Below are positions 28,425-35,885 of a stretch of DNA of 64,000 nt, piece by piece. The notes beneath the pieces are model-generated. The model ran no database searches. It worked only from the letters and a program-made list of their open reading frames with translations, and was not told the origin of the DNA. How positions within the stretch are numbered: position 1 is the stretch's first letter; each line of letters opens with the position of its first letter. Location of the stretch: NCBI RefSeq assembly GCF_040939785.1, contig NZ_CP162553.1:930001-994000 (forward strand). Direction: 5' to 3'. The translations under genes were made by a program, and so were the position numbers. Origin of the DNA: Bradyrhizobium lupini (lineage in GTDB: Bacteria; Pseudomonadota; Alphaproteobacteria; Rhizobiales; Xanthobacteraceae).

Positions 28425-29531
28425 TCAGTTGCTCCGGCTTTCAGCGGCGGTCCTGACACGAGCGCCCTCCTGCAGGAGGTGAGCGCCGAGCGAAACAATT
28501 GGATCACCAGAATTCAAGCCGGAGATCACGGCGGTTTCGTCGGTCACCCGAACAAGCTTGATCGGCCGAAAGCGTACGCTTGAGGTGGCGCTGTCGAGGA
28601 TCCAAACTCCGGTCTTGCGGCCATCATCGAGCACTGCTCGGAGCGGCACCTGAACTTGCGGCTCGCTCGTTTGGCTCGGTAGCCGAATGGTCACCGTCGC
28701 GCCAAGTGGTGCGGCCGCGGCTTCACCGTCCAGGACATACCGGGCTTCATAGGTTCGGGTCTGGGCATCGGCGGCGTCGGACAATTGCCGCAAACGCGCC
28801 GTATAGCGCCACCCTTCGGCTACTCCGTACACGCTGGCCTCGGCCACGGAGTCGATTGCCGGCCGGATCGTTTCAGGGAGCGCGACCACCGCCTCGCGAG
28901 GACCGGCCTTGGCAATCCGAACAACCGTCTGGCCGGCCGAAACGACCTGCCCGGGCTCGCCAAGCGTTTCGACCACCGTTCCGTCCGCGTCCGCGACCAG
29001 GATCGAGTACGTCGCCTCGTTCTCGGCAACCCGTGCATCGGCTTCAGCGCTCGCAAGCTGCGCCTCGGCCGTATCCAGCGCGGCCTTGGCTTGCTCGTAG
29101 CGCTGTCGGGAAGCCCAGCCGTTGCTCACCAACTTGGCGTATCGCGGTTCGTCCGCTTCGGTCTGCACGACGGACGCGCGCGCGGCAGCAACGGCGTTGC
29201 GCTTCGCCGTGACCGCAAGACGAAGGTCGGTTTCGTCGATCCGCATCAGCGGCTGACCGGCTTTGACCTGCTCACCGGTATTCACAAGCCGCTCCACGAT
29301 CTTGCCGGGAACGCGAAAACCGAGGCTGCTCTGCACCCGCGCCCCGATGATGCCGGTGAAGCCACGCTCCGATCCGGTCACCCGCGCCGCGGCCGTGATC
29401 CTGACGATCGGGGCTTCTTGCCTCGGATCGCTCACGGCCGAGGCCGCCGGCGCGCGAAGCGTAACGAATGCGGCCACCGCGCATCCCGCGATCAGGACGC
29501 TCCCCAGCACGATCATCTGTCGCTTTTTCAT
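28425..29531 (-). CDS. RND efflux periplasmic adaptor (membrane fusion protein)
   Basis: 368 residues. An N-terminal hydrophobic segment with a Cys (VLGSVLIAGCAVAAF) may be a lipoprotein signal or anchor. Then the barrel-sandwich half VPGKIVERLVNTGEQVKAGQ, an Ala/Glu-rich coiled-coil hairpin (RYEQAKAALDTAEAQLASAE), and ADGTVVETLGEPGQVVSAGQ closing the lipoyl domain. It would link an inner-membrane RND pump to an outer-membrane channel. Divergent from the TetR gene across a long inverted repeat. Its permease partner is deleted in this sequence. Confidence 0.88.
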   Translation of the reverse strand: MKKRQMIVLGSVLIAGCAVAAFVTLRAPAASAVSDPRQEAPIVRITAAARVTGSERGFTGIIGARVQSSLGFRVPGKIVERLVNTGEQVKAGQPLMRIDETDLRLAVTAKRNAVAAARASVVQTEADEPRYAKLVSNGWASRQRYEQAKAALDTAEAQLASAEADARVAENEATYSILVADADGTVVETLGEPGQVVSAGQTVVRIAKAGPREAVVALPETIRPAIDSVAEASVYGVAEGWRYTARLRQLSDAADAQTRTYEARYVLDGEAAAAPLGATVTIRLPSQTSEPQVQVPLRAVLDDGRKTGVWILDSATSSVRFRPIKLVRVTDETAVISGLNSGDPIVSLGAHLLQEGARVRTAAESRSN

Positions 29532-29550
29532 AACGTGGCCTCATGCCAGA

Positions 29551-29600
29551 TAGATTGCGTTCGAGCTCTATATCGGATAATAGATGTCGAACGCAATCTA
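29551..29600. promoter_or_regulatory. 14-bp perfect inverted repeat, TetR operator candidate
   Basis: TAGATTGCGTTCGA (29551-29564) and TCGAACGCAATCTA (29587-29600), separated by 22 bases, between the start codons of the adaptor (29531) and TetR (29615) genes. The position and symmetry indicate the binding site(s) of the adjacent TetR protein, repressing both directions. Confidence 0.75.
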
Positions 29601-29614
29601 AAATGGGGAGACCA

Positions 29615-30196
29615 ATGATGCGAGTGAGTCGCATTCAGGCTGAGGAAAACCGGCAAAACGTCATCAATGTCGCAAGCCGCCTGTTTCGGTCGCGGGGATT
29701 TGACGGCATCGGCCTCAAGGACCTGATGGAAGCTGCCGGGCTGACCCAAGGCGCATTCTACAAGCAGTTTGAGTCAAAGGAGGACCTGGCCGCGCAGGCG
29801 TCGACGCGCGCGCTGGAGAGCGCCACGCTGCGATGGTCGACCGCCATCGCCGCGGCCCCTGAGGATCCCCTCTGGGCGGTGATGGGGTTCTATCTCAGCA
29901 CGGATCATCGCGACGAAAAGATGGACGGTTGCCCGATCGTGGCGCTCGGCTCGGATGTGGCCAGACAGAGCAGCGAGGTGAAAGCGTCGTTCGAAGGCGG
30001 GATCAAAGCGCATATCGAAATCCTCAGCCGCCTGATTGCCGAAACGAGCGACGAGGAATCCAGGAGCAAAGCCATGGCCATTCTTTCGACGATGGTCGGA
30101 GCGTTGACACTCTCACGCGTCGTCAACGATCCCGATCTCGCTCAGGCCTTTCTGGAAACGGCGTCGCGACAGATTCGCGACACTGTCGCCGCTTGA
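29615..30196 (+). CDS. TetR-family transcriptional regulator of the RND operon
   Basis: 193 residues from ATG 29615, preceded by GGGGAG. N-terminal helix-turn-helix: VINVASRLFRSRGFDGIGLK then LMEAAGLTQGAFYKQFESKE, as in AcrR/TetR regulators whose GAFYKQF recognition helix is characteristic. The C-terminal domain (DGCPIVALGSDVARQS) matches the TetR_C_33-like ligand domains linked to efflux control. Divergent from the adaptor gene; the inverted repeat between them is the likely operator. Confidence 0.88.
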   Translation: MMRVSRIQAEENRQNVINVASRLFRSRGFDGIGLKDLMEAAGLTQGAFYKQFESKEDLAAQASTRALESATLRWSTAIAAAPEDPLWAVMGFYLSTDHRDEKMDGCPIVALGSDVARQSSEVKASFEGGIKAHIEILSRLIAETSDEESRSKAMAILSTMVGALTLSRVVNDPDLAQAFLETASRQIRDTVAA

Positions 30197-30231
30197 AGAT
30201 CGGTGCTTGATAACTCACAGGGAGAACGCAA

Positions 30232-31392
30232 ATGCGCAAAGCAGGGATACACAATTTTCCGGCGATCGACCGTGTCGTTTACGGCAAAGCTGCGTCTGAG
30301 GCCTTGAACGATGAAGCGGTGCGGCTGGATGCCAAGCGCGTCTTCCTGATCGTCAGCCGCACCTTGAATACCAAGACCGACGAGATCGAGAAGATCCGGC
30401 GTGCGCTCGGCGAAAGACATGTCGCGACCTTCGATGGAATTGCAGAGCACACCACGCGCAAGCAAGCTGCCGAGGTTGCCCGTCAAGCCAAAGACGCCGG
30501 AGCCGACCTGGTGGTCGCCGTCGGGGGAGGCTCGGCGATCGATCTCGCCAAGATCGTCATCATGGCGATGGAACATGACATCCGTGACGAAGCGGGTTTC
30601 GATCCATTTCCCATGGGCCCGGGCGTCACCGTCTCTCCGTTCCGATCGCCAAAGGTTCGACAGATCGCGGTGCCATCCACGCTGAACGGCGGCGAATACA
30701 ATGCAGCAGCGCTCGTCACCGATGAACGCAGCAGGCTGAAGCAGATCTTCTTCCATTCTCTGATGATGCCGGTGGCGATCATTCTCGACCCTGCCCTTAC
30801 CGTCCATACGCCCTCGAAGCTCTGGATGGGATCGGGAACGCGCTCGATGGACCACGGCATCGAAGCATTGTGCTCACCCGCCGGCACGCCGCTTAGCGAC
30901 GAGGTGGTCCTGGCCGGCATCCGCACGCTTCGGGAGGGAATGCAACGGACCTTGCAGCAACCCGATGATCTGGAGGCGCGTCGACTGTCTCAATATGGCG
31001 CGTGGCTCGCCGCTTTCGGCCTCCAGGCGCGGGTCCCGATGGGAGCCAGTCACGGCATCGGCCACGTGCTTGGCGGGACCTTCGGCGTACCACACTATTA
31101 TTGCACACCGGTCATCATGCCGAGCCTACTTCGCTACAACAAGGCGTTCACAGAGGATGCGCAAACGCGCTTAGCAGCGGCTCTTGGCGAGCCGGGCATG
31201 GAAGCGGCAGCCGCCTTCGCAGAATTCACCAGGAGACTTGGACTACCCGGTCGCCTTGCCGACGTCGGGATCGGCGAAGACAATTTCGAGCAGATCAGCA
31301 AGATTGCGATCAATCATCGCTTCGTGCAGGCCAATCCGCGGCCTTTTAAAAGCGAAGCCGACATCGTCGATCTGTTGCGAATGGCCGCCTAG
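30232..31392 (+). CDS. iron-containing alcohol dehydrogenase family protein
   Basis: 386 residues. NAD-binding motif VVAVGGGSAIDLAKIV; PSTLNGGEYNAAALVTDE; DHGIEALCSPAG and GASHGIGHVLGGTFGVPHYY contain the metal-ligand histidines. The segment GTRSMDHGIE has Arg where many family members have the first metal-ligand Asp (GxDALxH), placing it in a less-studied GxRxxDH subgroup; maleylacetate reductases also lack that Asp. Follows the TetR gene by 35 bases, so probably co-transcribed. Substrate unknown: an alcohol/aldehyde or a ring-cleavage product. Confidence 0.85.
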   Translation: MRKAGIHNFPAIDRVVYGKAASEALNDEAVRLDAKRVFLIVSRTLNTKTDEIEKIRRALGERHVATFDGIAEHTTRKQAAEVARQAKDAGADLVVAVGGGSAIDLAKIVIMAMEHDIRDEAGFDPFPMGPGVTVSPFRSPKVRQIAVPSTLNGGEYNAAALVTDERSRLKQIFFHSLMMPVAIILDPALTVHTPSKLWMGSGTRSMDHGIEALCSPAGTPLSDEVVLAGIRTLREGMQRTLQQPDDLEARRLSQYGAWLAAFGLQARVPMGASHGIGHVLGGTFGVPHYYCTPVIMPSLLRYNKAFTEDAQTRLAAALGEPGMEAAAAFAEFTRRLGLPGRLADVGIGEDNFEQISKIAINHRFVQANPRPFKSEADIVDLLRMAA

Positions 31393-31403
31393 CCAAATCC
31401 GAA

Positions 31404-31432
31404 TGAACTGATACTTGCCCAAATTGACGTGC
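31404..31432 (+). repeat. short bipartite repeat, copy 2
   Basis: TGAACTGATACTT (31404-31416) then TTGACGTGC (31424-31432); see copy 1 at 13339. Here it sits just after the alcohol dehydrogenase stop and 15 bases before the start of a broken cytochrome-like gene. Confidence 0.45.
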
Positions 31433-31446
31433 GGGAGAATCCAGCC

Positions 31447-31929
31447 ATGACATCAGCTCCGCGCCCACGCCGGCAAGTAGGGCCGGCGACGCGCCGGCAA
31501 CCGTCTATCAACTGTTCATGCAGGAGAGCGCGGATGCTGCCCGCTGGCATGAACATCCACGGTGGAGAAAGCCGTAAAGACAAGGAGGCGATCCCTTGCT
31601 CAACCTGTCACATGACTTCGACGCAAGTAAACGAACCGGCTCCCGCTCCGCCCCGCGCCGGCATCGACTGGCAACTCGCTCCCGTTGACTTCATCCGGTT
31701 CGGAAAAAGCGGCGCCGAGATCTGCGCGCAAATGAAGGATCCCAAGCGCAATGGCGGCCGCGATGCCGCCGGGCTGGTCGAACATCTGCGCCATGACGCT
31801 TCGTTGAACGGCTTCATTCCGCACGGCTGAGCGCCCGGCACAGGTCGGACGACGCCACCAGGCAGCTTCGAGAATCGTGTCAAGGACGTCGCCTTATGGG
31901 GGACGGCCTGACAACCTTGTCCGAATTGA
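31447..31929 (+). pseudogene. small CxxCH (c-type-haem-like) protein, in-frame stops in the C-terminus
   Basis: A region reading IPCSTCHMTSTQVNEPAPAP, then IDWQLAPVDFIRFGKSGAEI and AQMKDPKRNGGRDAAGLVEH matches small haem-binding-motif proteins often annotated as isoquinoline 1-oxidoreductase subunit in rhizobia. The frame stops at TGA 31828 where the family has Trp, yet continues in the same frame with APGTGRTTPPGSFENRVKDV, meets a second TGA at 31909 (where Gly is expected) and ends QPCPN-TGA at 31927. So the C-terminus is intact apart from two nonsense changes. The N-terminus before residue 50 is of uncertain quality. Probably a pseudogene. Confidence 0.6.
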
Positions 31930-32055
31930 TTAGATTCGTTTTGCCGCATGCGAAGGCTGGATACGAACATATGACCGGCATGATCTGTGGACTTGAGACG
32001 GCCGTCGCGCCGCGCGCACGGGCGCCATAGCTGAGCAGCAACGCGTTGAGTCCGA

Positions 32056-33477
32056 TCAGATCAGGCTCGACCTGCCGCGGCTGAGAATGTCGCCTGCGCC
32101 TTTGTCGCCGACGATCCTGCCGTGTTCGTACACCACCCGGCCACGGGCGATCGTCGTTACCGGCCATCCGGTGACGTCGAACCCTTCCCATGGCGTGTAG
32201 TCCGAACCGTGATGCAGATCGGCCTGCCGAATAGGCTTCTTCAATTTGGGATCCCAGAGCACGATATCCGCATCGAAGCCGACGCCGATCGAGCCCTTGC
32301 GCGGATAGAGGCCGTAGATGCGCGCATGGTTGGTCGCGGTCAGCTCGACGAATTTTTGCAGGCTGATCCGTCCCTTCGACACGCCTTCGGAGAACAGAAT
32401 CGGCAGCCGGGTCTCGACACCTGGAATGCCGTTCGGCACCCAGCGGAACGAGGTGCGGCCGTTCGGCGTCAGCTTGCCCCTGGGATCGTCGTAACGGAAC
32501 GGGCAGTGATCGGACGAGAAAGTCTGGAACACGCCCGTGGTGATGCCTTCCCAGATCGCCTGCTGGCTTTCCGCGTCGCGCGGCGGCGGCGAGCAGACAT
32601 ATTTCGCGCCTGACATGTCCATGTTCAGACCCTTCATGTCGTCAGCCGTCAGCGTAATGTATTGCGGGCAGGTCTCGGCATGAACAGGCAATCCGCGCTG
32701 CTGAGCCCAGCGCACCTGCTCCATCGCCTCGCGCCCGGAGACGTGCACGATCATGATGGGAACGCCGATCACCTCGGCATGACTGATGGCGCGATGCGTG
32801 GCTTCGCGCTCGACCGCCTGTGGCCGCGACACGCCGTGATAATAGGGCGCGATATGGCCCTCGCGTTCCAGCTTGGAGGTCAGGAAACGGATGGCGTCGT
32901 AACCCTCGCAATGGACCATCACCAGCGCCTCCTCGCGGCGCGCGACCTCGAAGACCTCGAGCAGCTGCTTGTCACTGAGCACGAGGTCGTCATAGGTCAT
33001 GAACACCTTGAACGAGGTGTAGCCGTCCTTGACCAGGGCCGGCAGCTCCTGCCCGAGCACGACCGCGGTCGGATCGGAGATGATGAGATGGAACGCCGTG
33101 TCGATATAGCACTCGCCTTCGGCAAGCTTGCGGTAGTTCTCGACGCAGGTCCGCAGCGACGTGCCCTTCTGCTGCAGCGCGAACGGCAGCACCATGGTGT
33201 TGCCGCCGGCGGCTGCCGAACGGGTCGCTGAGGCGAAGTCGTCGGCCATCACCACGTCGGGGCCGGAGGCCTGCGAGATGTGGACATGGCTGTCGATCCC
33301 GCCCGGCAGGGCCAGCAGCCCGGTCGCGTCGATCTCGCGCGCTGCGCCTTCGAGATGATCAGCAATGCTGACGATGCGGCCGTCGCGAATGCCGATATCG
33401 GCGCGGAACTCGTCGCTGGCCGTCACGATGGTGCCGCCGCGAATAGCAAGATCGAGCTGCGTCACAGGAGTCTCCAT
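32056..33477 (-). CDS. dihydropyrimidinase/hydantoinase family amidohydrolase
   Basis: 473 residues from ATG 33477, which overlaps the stop of the upstream gene (TGATG). Metal ligands of the binuclear centre are visible: GGIDSHVHIS (HxH), SFKVFMTY (carboxylated Lys), MVHCEGYDAIR (His), MIVHVSGREAM (His) and FSSDHCPFRYD (Asp). Hydrolyses cyclic ureides such as hydantoins or dihydropyrimidines to N-carbamoyl acids. The neighbouring racemase-like gene, amidases and HIU hydrolase support a role in hydantoin/ureide use; allantoin or dihydropyrimidines cannot be excluded. Confidence 0.9.
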   Translation of the reverse strand: METPVTQLDLAIRGGTIVTASDEFRADIGIRDGRIVSIADHLEGAAREIDATGLLALPGGIDSHVHISQASGPDVVMADDFASATRSAAAGGNTMVLPFALQQKGTSLRTCVENYRKLAEGECYIDTAFHLIISDPTAVVLGQELPALVKDGYTSFKVFMTYDDLVLSDKQLLEVFEVARREEALVMVHCEGYDAIRFLTSKLEREGHIAPYYHGVSRPQAVEREATHRAISHAEVIGVPIMIVHVSGREAMEQVRWAQQRGLPVHAETCPQYITLTADDMKGLNMDMSGAKYVCSPPPRDAESQQAIWEGITTGVFQTFSSDHCPFRYDDPRGKLTPNGRTSFRWVPNGIPGVETRLPILFSEGVSKGRISLQKFVELTATNHARIYGLYPRKGSIGVGFDADIVLWDPKLKKPIRQADLHHGSDYTPWEGFDVTGWPVTTIARGRVVYEHGRIVGDKGAGDILSRGRSSLI

Positions 33478-34217
33478 CACTTGATGACCGTCGATGTCTG
33501 GAAGATCCGCCCCCAGTCGGCAAGAGCCCCGGCATCGCCGCCGGCGAGCTCCAGGGTTCGCCACAGCGTGACCGCTACCGAATCGACCACCGCGACATTC
33601 AATTCCCGTTCGAGCGAAGCCGCCAGCGCGGCGCCGTCGAGGTTGGTGCAGAGGATGACGACAGCATCGGCGCCGTCAGCCGCCACAGCGCGGATCATGC
33701 CAGCAATCGTCGCAGGCGCGACCTCGCCGAAAGAGAAATTGTCGCGCAGTCCGAGGTGCCGCTCCGCGTGCGGGGCGATCCCCTCCTCGGCCCAGATGTG
33801 ACCGATCCGCCGCTGCACGTCGTCGGTATAGGGCGAGACCAGGCCGACACGTTTGGCGCCGAGCGCGCGAGCGGCATCGATGCAGGCGAGCGTGGAGGTC
33901 GTCGCCGGCACGCCGGTGCGCACCGTGATTGCCTCGCAAAGGCTCCGGTCTCTGCCGATGCCGAGCCAGCTTGCGGACGTACCGTTCCAGGCGATGGCAT
34001 CGACCTTCGCATCGGCCAGCAGGTCCGCCGCAGGCAGCATCACCGAGGCGTCGAACTGGTTCAGCGCGGCGGCGTCGAGTGCGATCTCGGTGACGCGGAA
34101 ACGCGAGAAATGCGCGGTGACATCGGCCACGCCGGCGAGCATCGCACTGGTGACGGGCTCCAGCACCGAATTGGAGGACGGCGTGATCATGCCGAGGCGT
34201 TTGCGCACAATTGACAT
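33477..34217 (-). CDS. Asp/Glu racemase superfamily: arylmalonate-decarboxylase/maleate-isomerase-like
   Basis: 246 residues from ATG 34217. AIAWNGTSASWLG places Thr80-Ser81 where maleate isomerases have their first Cys; SPYTDDVQ gives Tyr130; and VVILCTNLDGA gives a single Cys190. This one-Cys pattern (Thr-Ser, Tyr, Cys) resembles arylmalonate decarboxylase (T75, S76, Y126, C188) more than two-Cys racemases. A disubstituted malonate or a hydantoinase product could be the substrate, but this is inference. Co-transcribed with the hydantoinase (1-base overlap) and divergent from GntR. Confidence 0.78.
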   Translation of the reverse strand: MSIVRKRLGMITPSSNSVLEPVTSAMLAGVADVTAHFSRFRVTEIALDAAALNQFDASVMLPAADLLADAKVDAIAWNGTSASWLGIGRDRSLCEAITVRTGVPATTSTLACIDAARALGAKRVGLVSPYTDDVQRRIGHIWAEEGIAPHAERHLGLRDNFSFGEVAPATIAGMIRAVAADGADAVVILCTNLDGAALAASLERELNVAVVDSVAVTLWRTLELAGGDAGALADWGRIFQTSTVIK

Positions 34218-34314
34218 CGATCGCAGTCGCTCCGTTGCGGCGAAAGCGCTCCTCCGCTTCCTCAAAAGGATCATCCGCGTCCGCATCGGTCCACGCAACC
34301 CGCAATCTGCATGC

Positions 34315-34338
34315 TGCATACAATTTATTCGATATGCA
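34315..34338. promoter_or_regulatory. palindrome upstream of the hydantoinase operon, GntR operator candidate
   Basis: TGCATA (34315-34320) and TATGCA (34333-34338) with a 12-base AT-rich spacer, 98 bases before the AMDase-like start and about 140 before GntR. AT-rich palindromes in such divergent gaps commonly bind FCD-type GntR proteins. Modest support. Confidence 0.35.
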
Positions 34339-34476
34339 CGTGTTTTGAGCCACATACGTCTTCTATTTGGGCACCTCACGTGAAGGAAATTAGCTACGAT
34401 CGCACGTCAGCAGGAAGGCCGGCGTGCCGCAAAATCCGAACCCAACCCGGGCCGAAAGTCGCCCAAACTCAAACGG

Positions 34477-35139
34477 ATGGGCCTGCATGAGCGCGCCGCC
34501 GCGCGGATGCGGACGATGATCATTCGCGGCGAGCTGCCGCCGGGATCGCAGACCCAGGAAACCAGGCTGTCGAAGGAGCTGGGCGTATCGCGCACTCCGC
34601 TGCGCGAGGCGATGAAAGTGCTCGCGGCCGAGGGATTGATTGAGCTCCGCCCCAACCGCAGCCCGCGCATCGCCGACCTCGCCGTCGACGGCATCTCGGA
34701 ATTGTTCGAGGCGCTGGCCGGCATCGAGCGGCTGGCCGCCGAGCTCGCCGCCGAGCGCGCCACCGAGCGCGATCTCGCCCGCCTGCGCACGCTTCAGACC
34801 CGCATGGAAGGTCATCATCGCAACGGCAAGCTCGACGAGTACTTCGCCATCAACGGCGAGATCCACGACACCATCGTCCGCATGGCGCGCAACACGCCGC
34901 TGCGCGAGGCGCACGTGACGCTAATCTCCCGCGCCGAGCGCGCGCGTTACCTCGCGCTCGGCGCCGACCGGCGCTGGAGCAATTCGGTCGACGAGCACGC
35001 CGGCGTCCTTGCCGCGCTCGAGGCGCGCGATAGCGAAACCGCAGGACGCCTGCTCGGCGCCCATGTTCGGCGCACCGGCACGGCGCTGCTCGAAGTCATC
35101 GCGGCCTCTCAAGCCAAGCAGACGGCGGCGCAATCATGA
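34477..35139 (+). CDS. GntR-family (FadR/FCD) transcriptional regulator
   Basis: 220 residues. Winged helix: IIRGELPPGSQTQETRLSKE then LGVSRTPLREAMKVLAAEGL; the FCD all-helical ligand domain follows (EIHDTIVRMA and VDEHAGVLAALEARDSETA with His residues for a metal/ligand). No upstream in-frame start exists before the stop at 34381, so ATG 34477 is used. It overlaps the racemase gene by four bases (ATGA) and is divergent from the hydantoinase operon, which it likely controls. Confidence 0.88.
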   Translation: MGLHERAAARMRTMIIRGELPPGSQTQETRLSKELGVSRTPLREAMKVLAAEGLIELRPNRSPRIADLAVDGISELFEALAGIERLAAELAAERATERDLARLRTLQTRMEGHHRNGKLDEYFAINGEIHDTIVRMARNTPLREAHVTLISRAERARYLALGADRRWSNSVDEHAGVLAALEARDSETAGRLLGAHVRRTGTALLEVIAASQAKQTAAQS

Positions 35140-35885
35140 AGCTGCTGCTGCTCAACCCGAACACCAGCACCGCAGTCACCCAGTTGATGACGGATGTCGG
35201 GCAGCGCGCGGCTGCGCCCGGGACCGAGCTGATCCCCTGCACCGCGACCCGCGGCGTGCCCTATATCTCGACACGCACCGAGGCACAGATCGGCGGTGCC
35301 ATTGCGCTGGAGATGCTGGCCGGGCAGCATCGCAAGGTCGACGCCGCGATCATCGCCGCCTTCGGCGACCCCGGCCTGTTCGCCGCGCGCGAAACCTTCG
35401 ACATTCCCGTGGTCGGCATGGCGGAAGCGGCGATGCTGACCGCCTGCATGGCCGGACGGCGTTTCGCCATCGTCACCTTCGCCCAGGCGCTCGGCCCCTG
35501 GTACGAGGAATGCGTCCGCGCCCACGGGCTGTGGGAGCGCTGCGCCGGCATCCGCATGCTCGATACGCCGTTCCAGGCGATCTCCGAGGTCGGCACCGAG
35601 AAGGAGGATGTGCTGGTCGATCTCGCCAGGCGCGCGATCGTGGAGGACGACGCGGACGTCTTGATTTTTGCAGGTGCGCCGCTCTCGGGCCTCGCCGAGC
35701 GCGTGGCCGACCGGATCCCCGTCCCAGTCGTCGATCAAGTCATCGCGTCGGTGAAGCAGGCCGAGGCCCTGGTCGCGCTTCGCCTGCGCAAGGCAACCGC
35801 AGGCACGTACCGCCGGCCCGCCGCCAAACCCACCCTTGGTCTTGCCGATGCGCTCGCCGCCCGGCTCGAGCATCGCGATAACTAG
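35136..35885 (+). CDS. hydantoin/allantoin racemase-like protein lacking both catalytic cysteines
   Basis: 249 residues of the HyuE/HpxA type: starts LLLLNPNTSTAVTQLM, as do hydantoin racemases, with TRGVPYISTRTE and FGDPGLFAARE. At the first catalytic position family racemases have Cys before FGDPG; here it is AAFGDPG. At the second, GCxGM-type Cys is replaced in FAGAPLSGLA. Two-base racemisation by Cys pairs therefore seems impossible; the protein may have another activity or be a binding protein. Coupled to GntR; its stop overlaps the convergent amidase stop. Confidence 0.8.
   Translation: MKLLLLNPNTSTAVTQLMTDVGQRAAAPGTELIPCTATRGVPYISTRTEAQIGGAIALEMLAGQHRKVDAAIIAAFGDPGLFAARETFDIPVVGMAEAAMLTACMAGRRFAIVTFAQALGPWYEECVRAHGLWERCAGIRMLDTPFQAISEVGTEKEDVLVDLARRAIVEDDADVLIFAGAPLSGLAERVADRIPVPVVDQVIASVKQAEALVALRLRKATAGTYRRPAAKPTLGLADALAARLEHRDN

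Noticed and set aside
31828..31911. In-frame TGA codons as selenocysteine
   Set aside because: The family has Trp and Gly at these places and I see no convincing stem-loop immediately after either TGA, so simple nonsense changes are preferred.
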